Below are positions 1 to 12,500 of a DNA stretch of 64,000 bases, piece by piece. This DNA comes from Achatina immaculata (Eukaryota; Mollusca; Gastropoda; Stylommatophora; Achatinidae). Position numbers and translations under genes: made by a program. Each line of letters opens with the position of its first letter. Within the stretch, counting starts at the first letter, position 1. The stretch lies in the NCBI GenBank assembly GCA_009760885.1, contig CM019701.1:38243197-38307196 (forward strand), given 5' to 3'. Below the pieces are notes generated by a model that was not told the DNA's origin, did not search any database, and worked only from the letters and a program-made list of their open reading frames with translations.

Positions 1-223
1 GTTCATATTTGATCACTGTAACATAATAGAATAGTGATTGTTATCATAGATTTACTCAGCTCTGGCCTCACCTGAACATGAAATCCTTGTCATGACTAGT
101 CCATTACAGTTTATTAATGGAAGCTAATATGTTTCTGGCACAGTTATTTTGTGCAGACACTTGAAGGGTTTGTCTTTACACTGTCTTCATCTAACAAGGC
201 TGGCCAGAAGTCTACATCACAGT

Positions 224-543
224 GACTGAAAATCTTTTCTTTCTTCTGTGCGTATATTATTAGCTTTCTGGCTCTTGACATCCAAAGATTGACTGGAAAT
301 TCTTTCTTCCGTATGTACATTATTAGTTTTCTGGCTGTTAGCATACAAAGATTGACTGGAAATTCTTTCTTCCGTATGTACATTATTAGTTTTCTGGCTG
401 TTAGCATACAAAGATTGACTGGAAATACTTTCTTTCTTCTGTATGTACATTATTAGTTTTCTGGCTGTTAGCATACAAAGATTGACTGGAAATACTTTCT
501 TTCTTCTGTATGTACATTATTAGTTTTCTGACTCTTAGCATCC
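224..543. repeat. Tandem repeat, 63-67 bp unit, five copies
   Basis: Five head-to-tail units start at 224, 291, 354, 417 and 484, each beginning gactg(g)aaat and ending near catccaaag or catacaaag. Unit length alternates between 63 and 67 bp because of a 4-bp difference in a TTTC-rich stretch. Short reading frames run through it on the - strand, but they simply repeat the unit and look non-coding. Confidence 0.9.
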
Positions 544-700
544 AGCTCTTGGAATTCATGCTTAAACCCTGCTAGAACGTGAGTGCCCAGTGTATACATG
601 AGGTTTTTCTTCTGCTGTGAGTGAGTTTGTAGATAACCTTTTCAACTATGCTGGCACTAAAAAAAGTTTTGTTTTCTGAATAATGTCATCATATGACAAG
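544..700. other. Unassigned intergenic DNA
   Basis: AT-rich sequence between the tandem repeat and the Tc1 left end. I see no gene or repeat in it. Confidence 0.5.
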
Positions 701-2216
701 TATACTGTCCAAAAAAAAACAAAAAACGCATAACTACTGATGACCCAATTTTAGCCATAACTTTGATATTCTATAGCTTTTTAAATTGAGTGAATAAAAT
801 GTTCAAATTGCAGACAATAATACCTAAGGGTTTAAACACTCACTTGACAGTTTCTTGCATCTGTGTGATGAGAATTTGTTAGTCCCAGGGGTTCTCAACT
901 TAGTATGGTGTGTGGCCTCCACTTGCATCGATCAGCGACTGGCATCTTCTGGGCAAAGATGTGATCAGATGTGCACCTGTGGGATGGCTGCCCACTCTTC
1001 CTGGAGTGCCTGCCACAGATCACGACGATTGGCTGGAGAAACGTTTCGGTGACAAACATGTCCTTGCAGCTCAATCCATAGGTGCTCGATCGGATTCATG
1101 TCTGGAGACAGGGAAGGGTGAGAATGTTGTTGGCAGTGTGGTGAACCATGCAGAATGGGGTCTGGCGTTGTCCTGTTGAAACACAGACCTTTGCGCAGCA
1201 AAAAATGGAAGGACATGGGGTCAAAGAATTTCATTGACGTATCGTTGCGCATTCAGACCTCCTTCAATCTGCTCCAATGGACTCCTTCCATTGAAATTGA
1301 TCATTCCCCATACCATTACACCTCCACAACTGTGCAGCAAAGCTTCATCAACACAATTTTGGGCAAAACTTTCATTTGGCCCACGGTAGACCTTTCTCCG
1401 CATATCATGGCGGTACAACAAAAAAAGAAGATTCGTCACTAAACCAGACATGTCTCCATTGATTGTCAGTTGTCCAGGGCCAATGCTGGTTGGCCCAAAC
1501 AAGTCGATTTTGGCGATGGCATCTCGTTAAGACAGGATCTCGGTGAGGTTGTCATGCCATCAGTCCAGCTTCATGCAGTCTATTCCGGATAGTTTGATCA
1601 GACACACGATGTCCTGCAAGCAATGACTGGGCACTTGAGGAAGCTGTTGTAAACCTGTTTCTGAGGTGATGAACCAGAATAAAGCGATCATCAGCTGCTG
1701 TTGTCACCCTGGGTCGTCCACCGCGGTGCTGGTCTTCAGCTGAACCAGTGGCTTGGAAACGGTGCCAAAGCTGACTGATGGTACTCTGCTGCACGTTTAA
1801 ATGCCTGGCAACCTGACTTTGACTTTTGCCTACTTGCAGGCGACCAATAGCAGTGTTTCATAAATTTGCGATAGACGTGCCATAACTGTCTGCTTGAAAA
1901 TTAACTGAATTTGTTTGTGTAACTTCATCCTTTTATAGGGTTTCATTTGTGTGGGAAGTGAATTGTGCTAACCACAAAAATCATGACTTTTCCGTAAATG
2001 CAACGTGAGTTATGGTAAAAAAATGTGTGATTAGCAAGGGCAGCTACTGTGTTCTGACTATACATGAGAATAGCAAAATTCATGCTAAATCATAGACCTG
2101 ATATCTTGGTGACAATTTTTGGTTTGGTTTGAGATACCCGGGAAAAAAAATTTTTGTCATAACATATAAAAAAGAAGCTTATATAAGCTACGCGTTTCTT
2201 TTTTTTGGACAGTATA
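701..2216 (-). mobile_element. Tc1-like DNA transposon, copy 1, with both inverted ends
   Basis: The left end tatactgtccaaaaaaaa (701) is mirrored by ttttttttggacagtata (ending 2216), so the two termini are inverted repeats beginning and ending in TA, as expected for Tc1/mariner insertions at TA. The transposase lies on the - strand in between. The same termini, with one base changed, bound the second copy at 34990-36496, so both belong to one family. The element is about 1.5 kb, normal for Tc1. Confidence 0.9.
965..1900 (-). pseudogene. Broken Tc1-like transposase
   Basis: Read from about 1900 down to 965 on the - strand, three frames together give a Tc1 transposase. The N-terminal helix-turn-helix part (1552-1794) includes MQQSTISQLWHRFQATGSAE and a GRPRVTT linker. 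The middle part (1221-1502) includes CGGVMVWGMINFNGRSPL. The C-terminal part (965-1252) includes LSPDMNPIEHLWIELQG, which carries the last catalytic acidic residue of the DDE triad. The frame changes between parts, so no intact protein is made. The family catalyses cut-and-paste transposition into TA; this copy would need a transposase supplied in trans. Confidence 0.9.
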
Positions 2217-2384
2217 TATCTTAGTCAGTGGCAGGAGTTCTCAACCCGTGGGGAATATTCTCTTTCCTTGCTTGGGGAAAAAAGGTTGAAAATGCTGGTA
2301 CAAGAAAATGTTGCTATATGATATAGTTATTTTGTCTGACTTATTTTGATAATTAAAAAAAAAGAAAAATCTTACATTTTACAT

Positions 2385-2700
2385 CCTTCCTGTGCCATTA
2401 AACGTCACATAGTGCTTGCATGGTAGTTTGCCAAGTTTTCTGATCTCATGGGTAATCAGAAAAAGTAGGTGGACATATGTCGGTCACGTGATGAGAAGAA
2501 ATAGTCAGAGAATCCTAAAACAAGCTATCAAATGGAACACAATAGGCTGAAGAAAAAGGTTGACCATATCAAAATCTAAAGAGGATGTTATTGCAAATTA
2601 GTAGGCATAAAATCTCTTGATGAGGTTGAAAAGTTCTCTGAAAAAAATAGAGGAACAAAATTAACAGTGCAAAAAATCTTTGAAAGAAACTGAAGAAGCT
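2385..2700 (-). mobile_element. LINE family B 3' fragment with inverted 5' part
   Basis: Bases 2388-2440 are the reverse complement of the 3' terminus of LINE family B (compare 47755-47800: the last codons and the tail gggaaggatg). From 2441 to about 2690 the same family reads on the + strand, from the PVSWVIRKR region through the LxENRK region. Read on the - strand this is an inverted upstream piece followed by a sense 3' end, which is the order produced by twin priming. All frames are broken. Confidence 0.75.
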
Positions 2701-4220
2701 GAGCGAAGCTGAAGATAATGAAAGACTAATTATCTGTTTTCCCCCAATCTGGCCAAGGTCTTGTGTTTTAAATGTTTGGCAAGATTATTTTACAAGAACC
2801 TAACAGATTTAATGCAGAACTCATACATGGACTTCAGGTATGCTTTTGTGAAATGTTATGCATGCTGTTGTAGATGTTTCTAAATGATTATTTTAAAAAA
2901 AACATATATAGATATGTATCAAATGGCCCAACACGCAGAATTGCTGTCTGAATATAATTCACGTCACATGATAATTTTTCCATGATTAAATGTGTGTGTC
3001 ATGTGTGTAGAACTCCAGGATTAGTCAGAGAGATTTTCTGTGTTAGCAGTTACAAGATTTTAAAGTCAGAAATGCCAAATTTTTGCTTCTTCATCTGGTG
3101 AGCTGTTTGGATCAGGTGTGCTCTGAGCTAAGGCTTTTTATGGTAAAGTTTTTTTTTTCTGTGTGTTTACTCTTGTCCAGGACGCTGATATTTGCAAACC
3201 ATTCCTTGAGAAGAATTGATCTGGTGAGAAAATGCCACAGGTTGAGGTCTGCTAATATTACCTTGTTCAATAAGTGCTTTTATGTAAATGGTATACTTTT
3301 CACTGTTTATTAATGAATATCTTAATGCATGCGTTTAAAAGCTACACCCAGCCTGATATGGCCAGATGTGACACTGAACACAGTATCTTGTCAAGGAAAA
3401 CATAGACATGGATATCCTCTGTGTGATTCTATGGATAGCATCATTTTATTTACTTGGTCTAAGAAGCATTGACTGTTTCTAAAGTTGTCTCTCTCAGGTT
3501 TGATAGCACTCCCAGTGACCAACAGGGGAGAGAACAGATGGACAAAACTTAATTACTTTTCCAGAAATTCTTGAAGTTGTTGCAGTAGATTTCATTAATA
3601 AGCAGATGTATGAACAAGTGCAATCAATAATGAGTTGTAGTCTTTTTTTTCAGTAATAAAACCTTATCATTCAGTGTAGCTTTATCAGTAGTAGGTTGTT
3701 GTTTCACTAGTAATAATCTTTATGAACAGTGAGTTGTCTATCTTTATCAGTAAAAACACGGTATTGGTCAGCAAGTGAGGTATCAATATTAAGATTTTGT
3801 TTGTTAGTGCATACAGTCTCTGTTGTTAGTGCATACAGTCTCTGTGAATGCGTCATTAAAGCTTTATTCATAACATATGCATTTTTTTTCTGAACAACAT
3901 GACCTAGGGGCTACAGAATTTTTGTTTCAGAAAGTCTTTAAATTAGAATCTTACGTTAGACACCGTGAATGAGGCACGTAAGTAAGAGCTTACTGTGTTT
4001 ACAGCTGGAGGGTCAAGGGTACATAATTCTTTTTTTTTTAAAAATATTTTTTTAAGGAAAGCTTTCATTCCAGTTTATATGAATGATAGAACTGTGCACT
4101 GTACAGAATGGAATATAATAAATATTTGAAATAACAGCGTTGTTTCCCTTTGCATTATTGCTTTTCTGAAGGTTTTGTTTTTGTTATGTTTTTTTTTTCT
4201 GGCTCATAACATTTCACACT
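2701..4220. other. Unassigned intergenic DNA
   Basis: About 1.5 kb of AT-rich DNA. The longest reading frame, 76 codons at 3083-3313 on +, has no recognisable motif. An AATAAA-like cluster near 4115 (aatataataaatatttg) could belong to a transcript ending from the left, but nothing else supports a gene. Confidence 0.5.
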
Positions 4221-4224
4221 TAGT

Positions 4225-4505
4225 TTGACATACTAGCATCAGGGTTGGAAAACCATAGCTGACCAAGACCCTGATCCTCTCCCTTGGTACTAGAGTAAGA
4301 GGCCCAGGCTGGTTAGCGTGCCAGGGATCATCATAGTTCCCATGGTGGTGGAGTCTACTAAAGAAGTACTGCACACCACCAGCTTTTTTAGCTCCACTCT
4401 AAAAAAAATGGTCACCGTAACCCATTCCCAGTCTGACACTGCTGTGTCTTAACATCTTCACCACATCAGCTGCAAAGAGCACCAGGTCATAGTTTCCCAG
4501 AGACA
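4225..4505. repeat. Interspersed repeat family R1, copy 1
   Basis: About 280 bp strongly similar to 15190-15470. Shared landmarks in order are caagaccctg, ccatggtggtggagtct, ctgcacacc and catc-gctgcaaag near the right end. No protein is encoded. It behaves like a short interspersed element, but I see no clear tRNA-like promoter, so its class is left open. Diverged copies may lie at 22580-22760 and 33190-33400. Confidence 0.75.
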
Positions 4506-4599
4506 AAAATCTTTTAGTAAAAACTACACCATACATCCCCATCTGTCTCTTCTCCACTAACCTGTTTTGCCACAGTTAACATTTTACAATTAATTTACT

Positions 4600-5190
4600 C
4601 TGCACCTGTGGCATATCTCAGCAGCTACATAAACCATGATGGTGACACCAGAAAGAAAGAATATGAATTGCAAAAGCAACACTGACCTTCAAGAATCTTG
4701 AGAACATATGGCACTCAAAAGTTATAAGCACAAAAACCAAGTTAAGACTGTTCAATTCAAATGTAATATCCACCTTCATTTATGCATGTGAAAGCTGGAA
4801 AACAACTAAAGAAATAGACAAGAAATTAGACTCTTGAAAACAAATGGTTAAGGAAAATATATAAAGTGGAACGAATTCAAGAACAATGCAGAGATAAGAC
4901 AGATGAGCAAACAACAACCTGTCTCATGGGTGATCAAAAAAAAGACGAACATATGTCAGTCATGTGATGAGAAGAAAAAATCAGAGGATCCGCAAACAAG
5001 TTATCAAGTGGAGCACAACAGGCTGAAGAAAAAGAGGTCAACCATGTGAAACTCTAAAGAGGACATTGTTAAGAGAGGCATAACATCCCTTGATGAGACT
5101 GAAAAGCTCGCCAAAGACAGGAAATCTTGGTGAACATGTGACATTTAGCGGCATGGGAAGGATGTAAGATGTAAGGTGTGGCTGTTCCAT
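4600..5190 (+). mobile_element. LINE family B, 3' fragment
   Basis: Matches the 3' part of the long family B copy at 47190-47815, running from the QFAYLGSYID-type stretch through PVSWVIRK, the RGRPRETLKRT-like segment and the gggaaggatgtaagatgtaa tail. Stops and small indels break every frame. It is a 5'-truncated dead copy. Confidence 0.85.
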
Positions 5191-5611
5191 TTGAAATACA
5201 AAGACTGAAAAGTACATTTCATGCCATCTTAATTTTACAAGTGAAGTCAAAGCGAAGGAGAATATCTTCAATATTAACTAACATTTAATAATAATCTTGC
5301 TAAAGCCCTAAGAATGTTTGTACTTTCAATATAGTAAAAACAGCACATAGAAGTTCCTAGTGGAATGTGGTACTTGATCTGTCTCAAACTGTCAAACAAA
5401 CAGTTGCCTTGTTTGTGATGAGGTGAAGGTTTACAATAAATGTGCATAACAAATTGCAGGAATTGTAGAGAAATGAGATACCTGTAGGACAGTAACGGTA
5501 AGAAAGTCTAGCGTAGAAAAGAACGAGTACAAATGAAAGTAATACCTCAGGAACAACAGATCTTGTGTATGGGGGCAGTTTCTCCAAACAGAATTTTCCA
5601 CCTTCTGATTT

Positions 5612-6230
5612 TCCTTCTTCTTCTTTTTCTTCTTCTTCTTCCTTATTCTTATTTCTTCTTCCTTCCATTTCTCTCTATTCCTAATCTTCTCTCTCCAGTT
5701 GGTAGCACCAATTTTCTTTATATCCTCTTTTATGTGGTCTTTCTATTTCTGTCTTAGTCTACCTCTAGATCTTATTTCCTTCATCTCTTGTGCATACATC
5801 ACTTTCGTTTGTCTGTTCTCTTCCATTCTTTCTACATGGCTCCAATCAATGTAATCTGTTCAGTTTCAAGGCACTTATAATTTGTTCTTTCTAGCTCTCC
5901 ATTCTCCAGTGTTGGTATCCTTTATAGGCCCAAAGATTCTTCTCAGGTTCTCAAAGACCTGCAATTATTGTTCATCTTTCTTTGTTGTACTCCAGGTTGT
6001 TCCTGGGTCTTATTATAGTTTTGTAGATTGTTATTTTGTTTGTTTTGGGATAGGATTTTGGATTTTAACAGGTGTTGCAAAGGCGAAGTATATTTTATTC
6101 TCTATTTGAACTCTGCCTTTAATTTCCGCGCCTACTATGTTGCTTCTGTTGAGGGCTGTGCCTAGGTATTTGTATGTTTCTGCTTTCCTAATCTTATCTT
6201 TTACATGCTGTCCCTGGTCTTATATCTTCA
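5612..6230 (-). mobile_element. LINE family C, C-terminal fragment
   Basis: The reverse strand is clearly similar to 62885-63575. Shared decoded pieces include GVQQRKMNNNCRSL, PTLENGELERT and KEWKRTDK, read in a shifted frame in both copies. The low-coordinate end is a GAA-rich tail (5620-5660), which fits the 3' tail of a LINE. It sits just upstream of the PPIL6 first exon and is heavily frameshifted. Confidence 0.8.
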
Positions 6231-6460
6231 TATAGGCTTATCTTGGTTCCACCTTCTGATGCCTAAGTGAAGTTTATAATGAGAATTTATTCTCAGATGC
6301 ATGTCTACTGACATGAATAAATTATGCCTTTTGCGTTTAATCAACACTAAACTTTGTACCTGCTGTCGGTCGCTTATCAAATAAATCTTTGACAAGGAAG
6401 GGGAAGGATTAAAAGAGTTGCTCATACACTTCATTGAGCATTCTCTCCCTTGGTGTAACC

Positions 6461-6469
6461 ATGGAGTAA
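6461..6469 (+). promoter_or_regulatory. Two-codon upstream ORF before PPIL6
   Basis: ATG GAG TAA (Met-Glu-stop) in a good context (accATGG) ends 9 bases before the PPIL6 ATG at 6479. If it lies in the 5' UTR, ribosomes would meet it first, and such minimal uORFs often lower main-frame initiation. Whether transcription starts upstream of 6461 cannot be seen. Confidence 0.45.
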
Positions 6470-6478
6470 CTAAACAAC

Positions 6479-6559
6479 ATGGCGGGAAACGTTTGTAATA
6501 TCGCTCTCTACGGTCTGATTAACGATGTGAACTTTATTAAGGCGAAGTCGTGTGCAGAG
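6479..6559 (+). CDS. PPIL6: PPIL6 exon 1
   Basis: Encodes MAGNVCNIALYGLINDVNFI and seven more residues (27 in all), then the donor GAG|gtaaca in phase 0. The fold start (NIALYGLI) matches the VVGL-type strand at the start of vertebrate PPIL6. The exon is CpG-richer than its surroundings, as often near promoters. Confidence 0.88.
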
Positions 6560-9500
6560 GTAACACTTGCATAGTCCATCATAGACTTAATAAATGTTGA
6601 TATGTTTATATTCACTTGTTAATGAAACACACACACAAAGAACAGTGTGATCTGTACTAGAGGGACGGCGTATCCGGACAATATCTTGTTTTGAGTTGCA
6701 CCTAGCAAAAAAAGGCTGTATCTTCAGACTGGCTAGTTGGGTATAGTTCGATGTGTTCTCCATGGTGATGGAATCTCATATGAAGCAAGTCTTTTGTTCT
6801 TTCCAAGAAAGCCGCTGTAACTCCCCGTTCAACATATGTGTGCTCACTATCACTACTGCGACGGTTGGGAGTTTTATGGAGATCAACGAAGATGAGGAAC
6901 AAACATATTCAAGGGTTATATTTAACTGTTACATTGGATGAATAAAATTAATTCATGAAACTGGTACGGCTTTACGAGTCTGTAATGCATGTTTCTGATT
7001 TTTTTCTTGTTAAATTTACACAATGGAAAGAAAAGATCAGTCTGAAAAGTAAAAGTCGCTCATAAAGCATTTTCTATCTGGAAATAATTTTTTGAGTTTT
7101 TGATTAAAAAATGTAAACTCATGCAAGCTATAGACAATGTTCATAAAATGCAAATGGGAAAGGATGGAAAGTGTACAGTAACACTGATGATCACCATTTG
7201 ATTTTAAATCAGAGGATTTAATATTATACAGTTGTTAAATATCTGTGCTGCTTTATTATTATACAGTTGTTAAATATCTGTGCTACTTTATTATTATTAT
7301 CTTATCTCTTGTATCTTTCCCATGCCATTAAACATCACACAGGGCTCGCAAGGTAGTTTGCCAATTTTTCTTCTTTTCGGCGAGCTTTTCAACCTCATCA
7401 AGGGATTTTATGCTTATTAATTTGGCCTCTCTTAACAATGTCCTCTTTAGAGTTTCATGTGGTCTGCCTCTTTTTCTTTGGCCTGTTGTGTTCCACTTGA
7501 TAGCTTGTTTTGGGATTCTCTGATCGTTTCTTCTCATCACGTGACCAACATATGTCAGTCTTCTTTTCCTGATCACCCATGAGACTGGTTGTTGTTCAGT
7601 CATCTGTCTTATCTCTGCATTGTTCTTGAATTCATTCCACTTGGTGCCGAGTATTTTCCTTAAAGGTTTGTTTTCAAAAGAGTCTAATTTCTTGTCTTTT
7701 TCTTTGCTTGTTTTCCAGCTTTCACATGCATAAATGAGGATGGATATTATATTTGAATTGAATAGTCTTAACTTGGTTTTTGTGATTATAACTTTTGAAT
7801 GCCATATGTTCTCAAGATTCTTGAAGATTAATGCTGCTTTTGCAATTCAAATTCTAACTTCCTTTCCGGTGTCACCATTCTGGTCTATGTAGCTGCCAAG
7901 GTATGCAAATTGATTGACTTCTTCAATATCTATCCCTTCTACATATATTTTTCCATTTTGATTAATGGAAAGTTTCATTATTTTTGTTTTGTCCTTGTTA
8001 ATTTCAAGTCCTATTTTGCTAGCCAGTGAAAACAGCATATCTGTCTTTTCTTGCATGGAATTGACATTGTTACTAATAAGAGTTATGTCATCAGCAAAAT
8101 TCCCCTTTCGAAATCTTGCTTGTTCTTCTCTCATTGTGGTATCCACTATATCTTTAAGTCTATTCAAAATGACCTTGCAAAATACTTTTAACACAACTGA
8201 TATTAAGGTTACTCCTCTCCAATTGTTACAGTCACTAAGGTTGCCTTTTTTTTATATTTTAACAATGATTCCTTTTTTCCATTTAGAAGGGACCTTTTCT
8301 TCTTTCCAAATCTTATTAAACATTCTCTGTAGTCGTCACTATTGATAGCTTTTAACATTTCAGGTGTTATTTCATCTTCACCTGTAGCTTTATTGTTAGG
8401 CATTAAATTCACTGCTGTTTCAATTTCATGCAATGTAATTTCATCTAGGCTGATATTTAGTTGTGGGGCTGGTAAGTCAGTTTCAAGGTTTATCACTTCT
8501 TTTTTTAGTGTTGATTAAGTATTTCTTGGAAGTGTTCAGCCCATCTTTGCTTTTGGTCTTTACTTGATGTTAATAGGGTTCCAGTTTTGCTAAGGATTGG
8601 TCTTTCTTTAGATGTAATAGTACCTGTTAGCCTCTTTTGTATGTTATAAAAGTTTTGCTGTCTCCTGTTTTTGCTGGTTTCTCTGCCTCTTTCGCTATAT
8701 TGTCTATGCATTCTCTTTTATCCATTCTAGGTTAACTTTTTAATTTCTTGTCTATTTCTTTGTATATTGCTTTCACCAGATCTTTTCCAAGATCTGTCTT
8801 TACATTCGACATGTCTAATTTGGCTGCTTATCTTTCATGCATATACTTCCATGTGTTTTCTGATATCCATGCTTTTCTATTTGATTTGTTCAATCCAGAG
8901 CTTGCTTTTGCTGCTGTGATTATGGCTGTGCTGTAAGAATTCCATAATTCATCTATACCTACCTCCTCTACTTCACTGAGTGTTGTGGAATGATTGGCAA
9001 GTTCCTGATTGAAATTACTGTTAGTATTCTCTTCTTGTAGGCTGTGGCTGTTTATCTTTCTATGTATTGATTTCTTGTGTTGGCTTTTCATGTTTTAGTT
9101 TTATTTTCCCTATACAGATTGTGATATCTGCACCCTTATATGCCCTTACATCTCTGAGAGATGATCTGTATTGCTTTCTGATACAAAAAGTATCTATCTG
9201 GTTTCTAGTTCTATCATCTGGAGATATCCACATTGTTTTATGTATCTCTTTGTGTGGAAATATTGTGCCTCCAATGACCATGCTCTCTGTTAGACATATT
9301 TCAATAATCTTTGTCCATTCTGATTTACCGTGTCAGTTCCTTCTTTCCCCATTACTTTTTCAATGTCGGTGTTACCTTTCCCTACCTTAGGGTTGAAGTC
9401 CACTGTAACAATTAGGATGTTGTGTTTAGGGACTTTGTTGATGATTTGTTGTAATTGGTGATAGAAATCATCTTTCACCTTATTATCTGCATCGTTTGTG

Positions 9501-12500
9501 GGTGCATAACACTGTATTATTGTCGTTCTTCCATGTCTTAGGTTGTATTGTGCTCTTATTATATAACTGTTCACTGGTTCCCATTCTACAAGGCTCTTTG
9601 CTGCTACATTTATTATTATACAGTTGTTAAATATCTGTGCTGCTTTATTATTATACAGTTGTTGTTAAATGTATGTGCTGCTTTATTATTATACAGTTGT
9701 TAAATATATGCTGCTTTATAATTATACAATTATTAAATATCTGTGCTGCTTTATTATTATACAGTTATTAAATATATGTGCTGCTTATTATTATCATTCA
9801 TTCATTTGCATGTCTCTTACGGAACTTTGCCTCCCAAACAGCACTCCTGTAGGCCTCTCGGTTGTGAGCAAGATGGTCTGCTGCTGTTGCATCCATTTCC
9901 AGATCGTCAATGATGTCTTGCAGCCATCTTCGTTTTGGTCTTCCTCTTTTTCTTTTTCCCATTATGTATCCTTCCAATACGGTCTTTTCTAAATTATCAT
10001 GATGTTTAATGTGTCCAAAATATTTAAGTTTTCTCTCTTTAATCCTCTTTACTAGCCAACCTTCTTCAATATTAAGCTCTTGTAGTATAGATATATTTGT
10101 TCTTTTTTGTGTCCACGATATTTGGAGAACTCTTCTGTAGCATTTACATTCAAATGCATGTATGTGTTTCTCAGCTGTTTTGTTAAGTGTCCAGGTCTCA
10201 CAGGCATATGTTGTGATGGGAAAGATGCATGCCCTTAAAAATCTTATTTTTGTGGTTCTGTCTGCTCCTTTCCACAGATTCTTTAGTTGTTTTACTTTCT
10301 GAAGAGCGATAGATGTCCTCCTTTTAATTTCCCTCATTGTATCTCCATTATTAGTTAGTAGTGATCCAAGATATTCAAAACTCTCCACTTCTTCCAGTTT
10401 TTCCTCATTGATACATATATCAGCTGCCTTGTTTTGTCAGTTGTCATCAACTTAGTTTTCTTCGCATTAAGATAGAGGTTCTGCTTTTCGCTGTTCTTGC
10501 GGACTGACATAATTAGTTTTTCCATTCCCTTTTGTGTTGTGGACAGCAATACTGTGTCATCAGCATATCTAATCTCTGGTATTTCATAACCTCCAATTGT
10601 TATGGCATCGTAATATTCTTTGTCTACATCTTCTCTAACATTCTTCATTATATTTTCAGTATACAAGTTAAATAAGTAGGGTGACAATATGCACCCCTGA
10701 CGGACCCCTTGTTTTATGTCAAACCAGCTTGTTGTTTCACCATTTATTCTTACTGCTGCTTGTTGGTCTAGATACAGCAGTGATGTTAATTGTATCAAAT
10801 GTGTTGGAAATCCCATTTTTTTCATTATTTCCCAAAGTTTCTGGTGTTGTACACAATCAAATGCCTTTGAGTAGTCTATAAAGGATAAATATGGATTCAC
10901 ATTAAACTCTCTGCATTTCTCTATTATTAATCTTAGATTGAATATATGATCTCTTGATCCTCTTCCTTGCCTGAAACCAGCTTGGACCATATTCACTTCT
11001 TCTTCTATTTTCTTTTGATGTCTACCCATTATGATTTTTAACAGAATTTTACTGGCATGACTAATCAGGGCAACAGTTCTGTAGTTTGCTTTATTATTAT
11101 ACAGGTGTTAAATATATGTGCTGCTTTATTATTATACAGTTGTTAAATATGTGCTGCTTTATTATTATACAGTTGTTAAATATATGCTGCTTTATTATTA
11201 TACAGATGTTAAACATTTGCACTGCTTTCTGATGACATGAGTGGTCAGAATTCATTTACTTGAGACTCTACTTGCAATATTTTTAAAATAAAAAATCTTA
11301 AATTATTCCATTATATGAGGTTTGTATCTCAACCTTGATTTCTATTCCTGTGTTTAAAGGCACCTATAATACCCTTTTATATCTATCACAGTTGTTTGTG
11401 TCTGGTCATTATTTGCCAGATTATTAACCTTGACTTCTGTTCCCATGTAAAGACATCTATAATAATCTCTAATGTGATGATAGACCATCACAGTTGTTTG
11501 TGTCTGGTCATTATTTGCCAGATTATTAACCTTGACTTCTGTTCCCATGTAAAGACATCTATAATAATCTCTAATGTGATGATAGACCATCACAGTTGTT
11601 TGTGTCTGGTCATTATTTGCCAGATTATTAACCTTGACTTCTGTTCCCATGTAAAGACATCTATAATAATCTCTAATGTGATGATAGACCATCACAGTTG
11701 TTTGTGTCTGGTCATTATTTGCCAGATTATTAACCTTGACTTCTGTTCCCATGTAAAGACATCTATAGGTAAAGGTAATCCTGTCATGCCTTAGAGGCAC
11801 ATAAGGATGTGGTGTTAGTGCTCATATTTTCCTTGACCTGTCAGCACACTAGAGGGTGATATGGTCAGTATCACGCCTGGCCGCTTTCCTTCCCCAACTC
11901 CAGAAGAAGTCGGGTACCCATTTCTACAGCTGGGTGACTGGGGTGCCTCCGGCTGGATTCAAATCCCCGACCTTTGCTATGAGAGACCAGTGCACTAACC
12001 ACTTTGCCACTCAGACACTCAAAGACATCTATAATAATCTCTAATGTGATGATAGTCCATCACAGTTGTTTGCATCTGGTCATTGCTTGGCAAATTACTC
12101 CAACTAGTTCAAATAAAAATAAATCTTTAAAAATATTTTATAATGACCACACACAGACTGGTATTAAGTTTTTTCCATGTGTAAGCTGTCATAGTAAATT
12201 TTAAAAAAACCAAACTGCTCTGTTAATCAAACTTACATTATAACTGTTTTCAGCTTCAGTAAAATAATTTTGCTTGCACCATCAGCATTCACTTTGTTAT
12301 TTTAGATAAATTGTGAATTTCAACATAATTCAACAGGTCAGTTTCAGTCAAGCTTTTAATCAATTTCAGGATCTGCACAGGAAACAGCCTACAGTGTTTC
12401 CAAATCCAGTTCTCCTTGGCATGCTGCAGTGTGACTGGGATATATTCATTGATAACAAAAGAAAGGTCAAACGATTATCTTTTGTCCATTCTGTTCACCA

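Noticed and set aside
224..543. CRISPR-like array
   Set aside because: Repeats are directly adjacent without unique spacers, and the window is eukaryotic.
5533..6109. Hydrophobic + strand frames of about 75 codons
   Set aside because: Antisense to the LINE family C fragment.
6702..6941. Small genes of 66 and 62 codons on opposite strands near the PPIL6 promoter
   Set aside because: No motif and no splice or polyadenylation signals; overlapping frames of this size occur by chance.
11354..11800. Apparent repeat protein of 148 residues (-) or 132 (+)
   Set aside because: 102-bp tandem repeat read in frame; no start context or domain.
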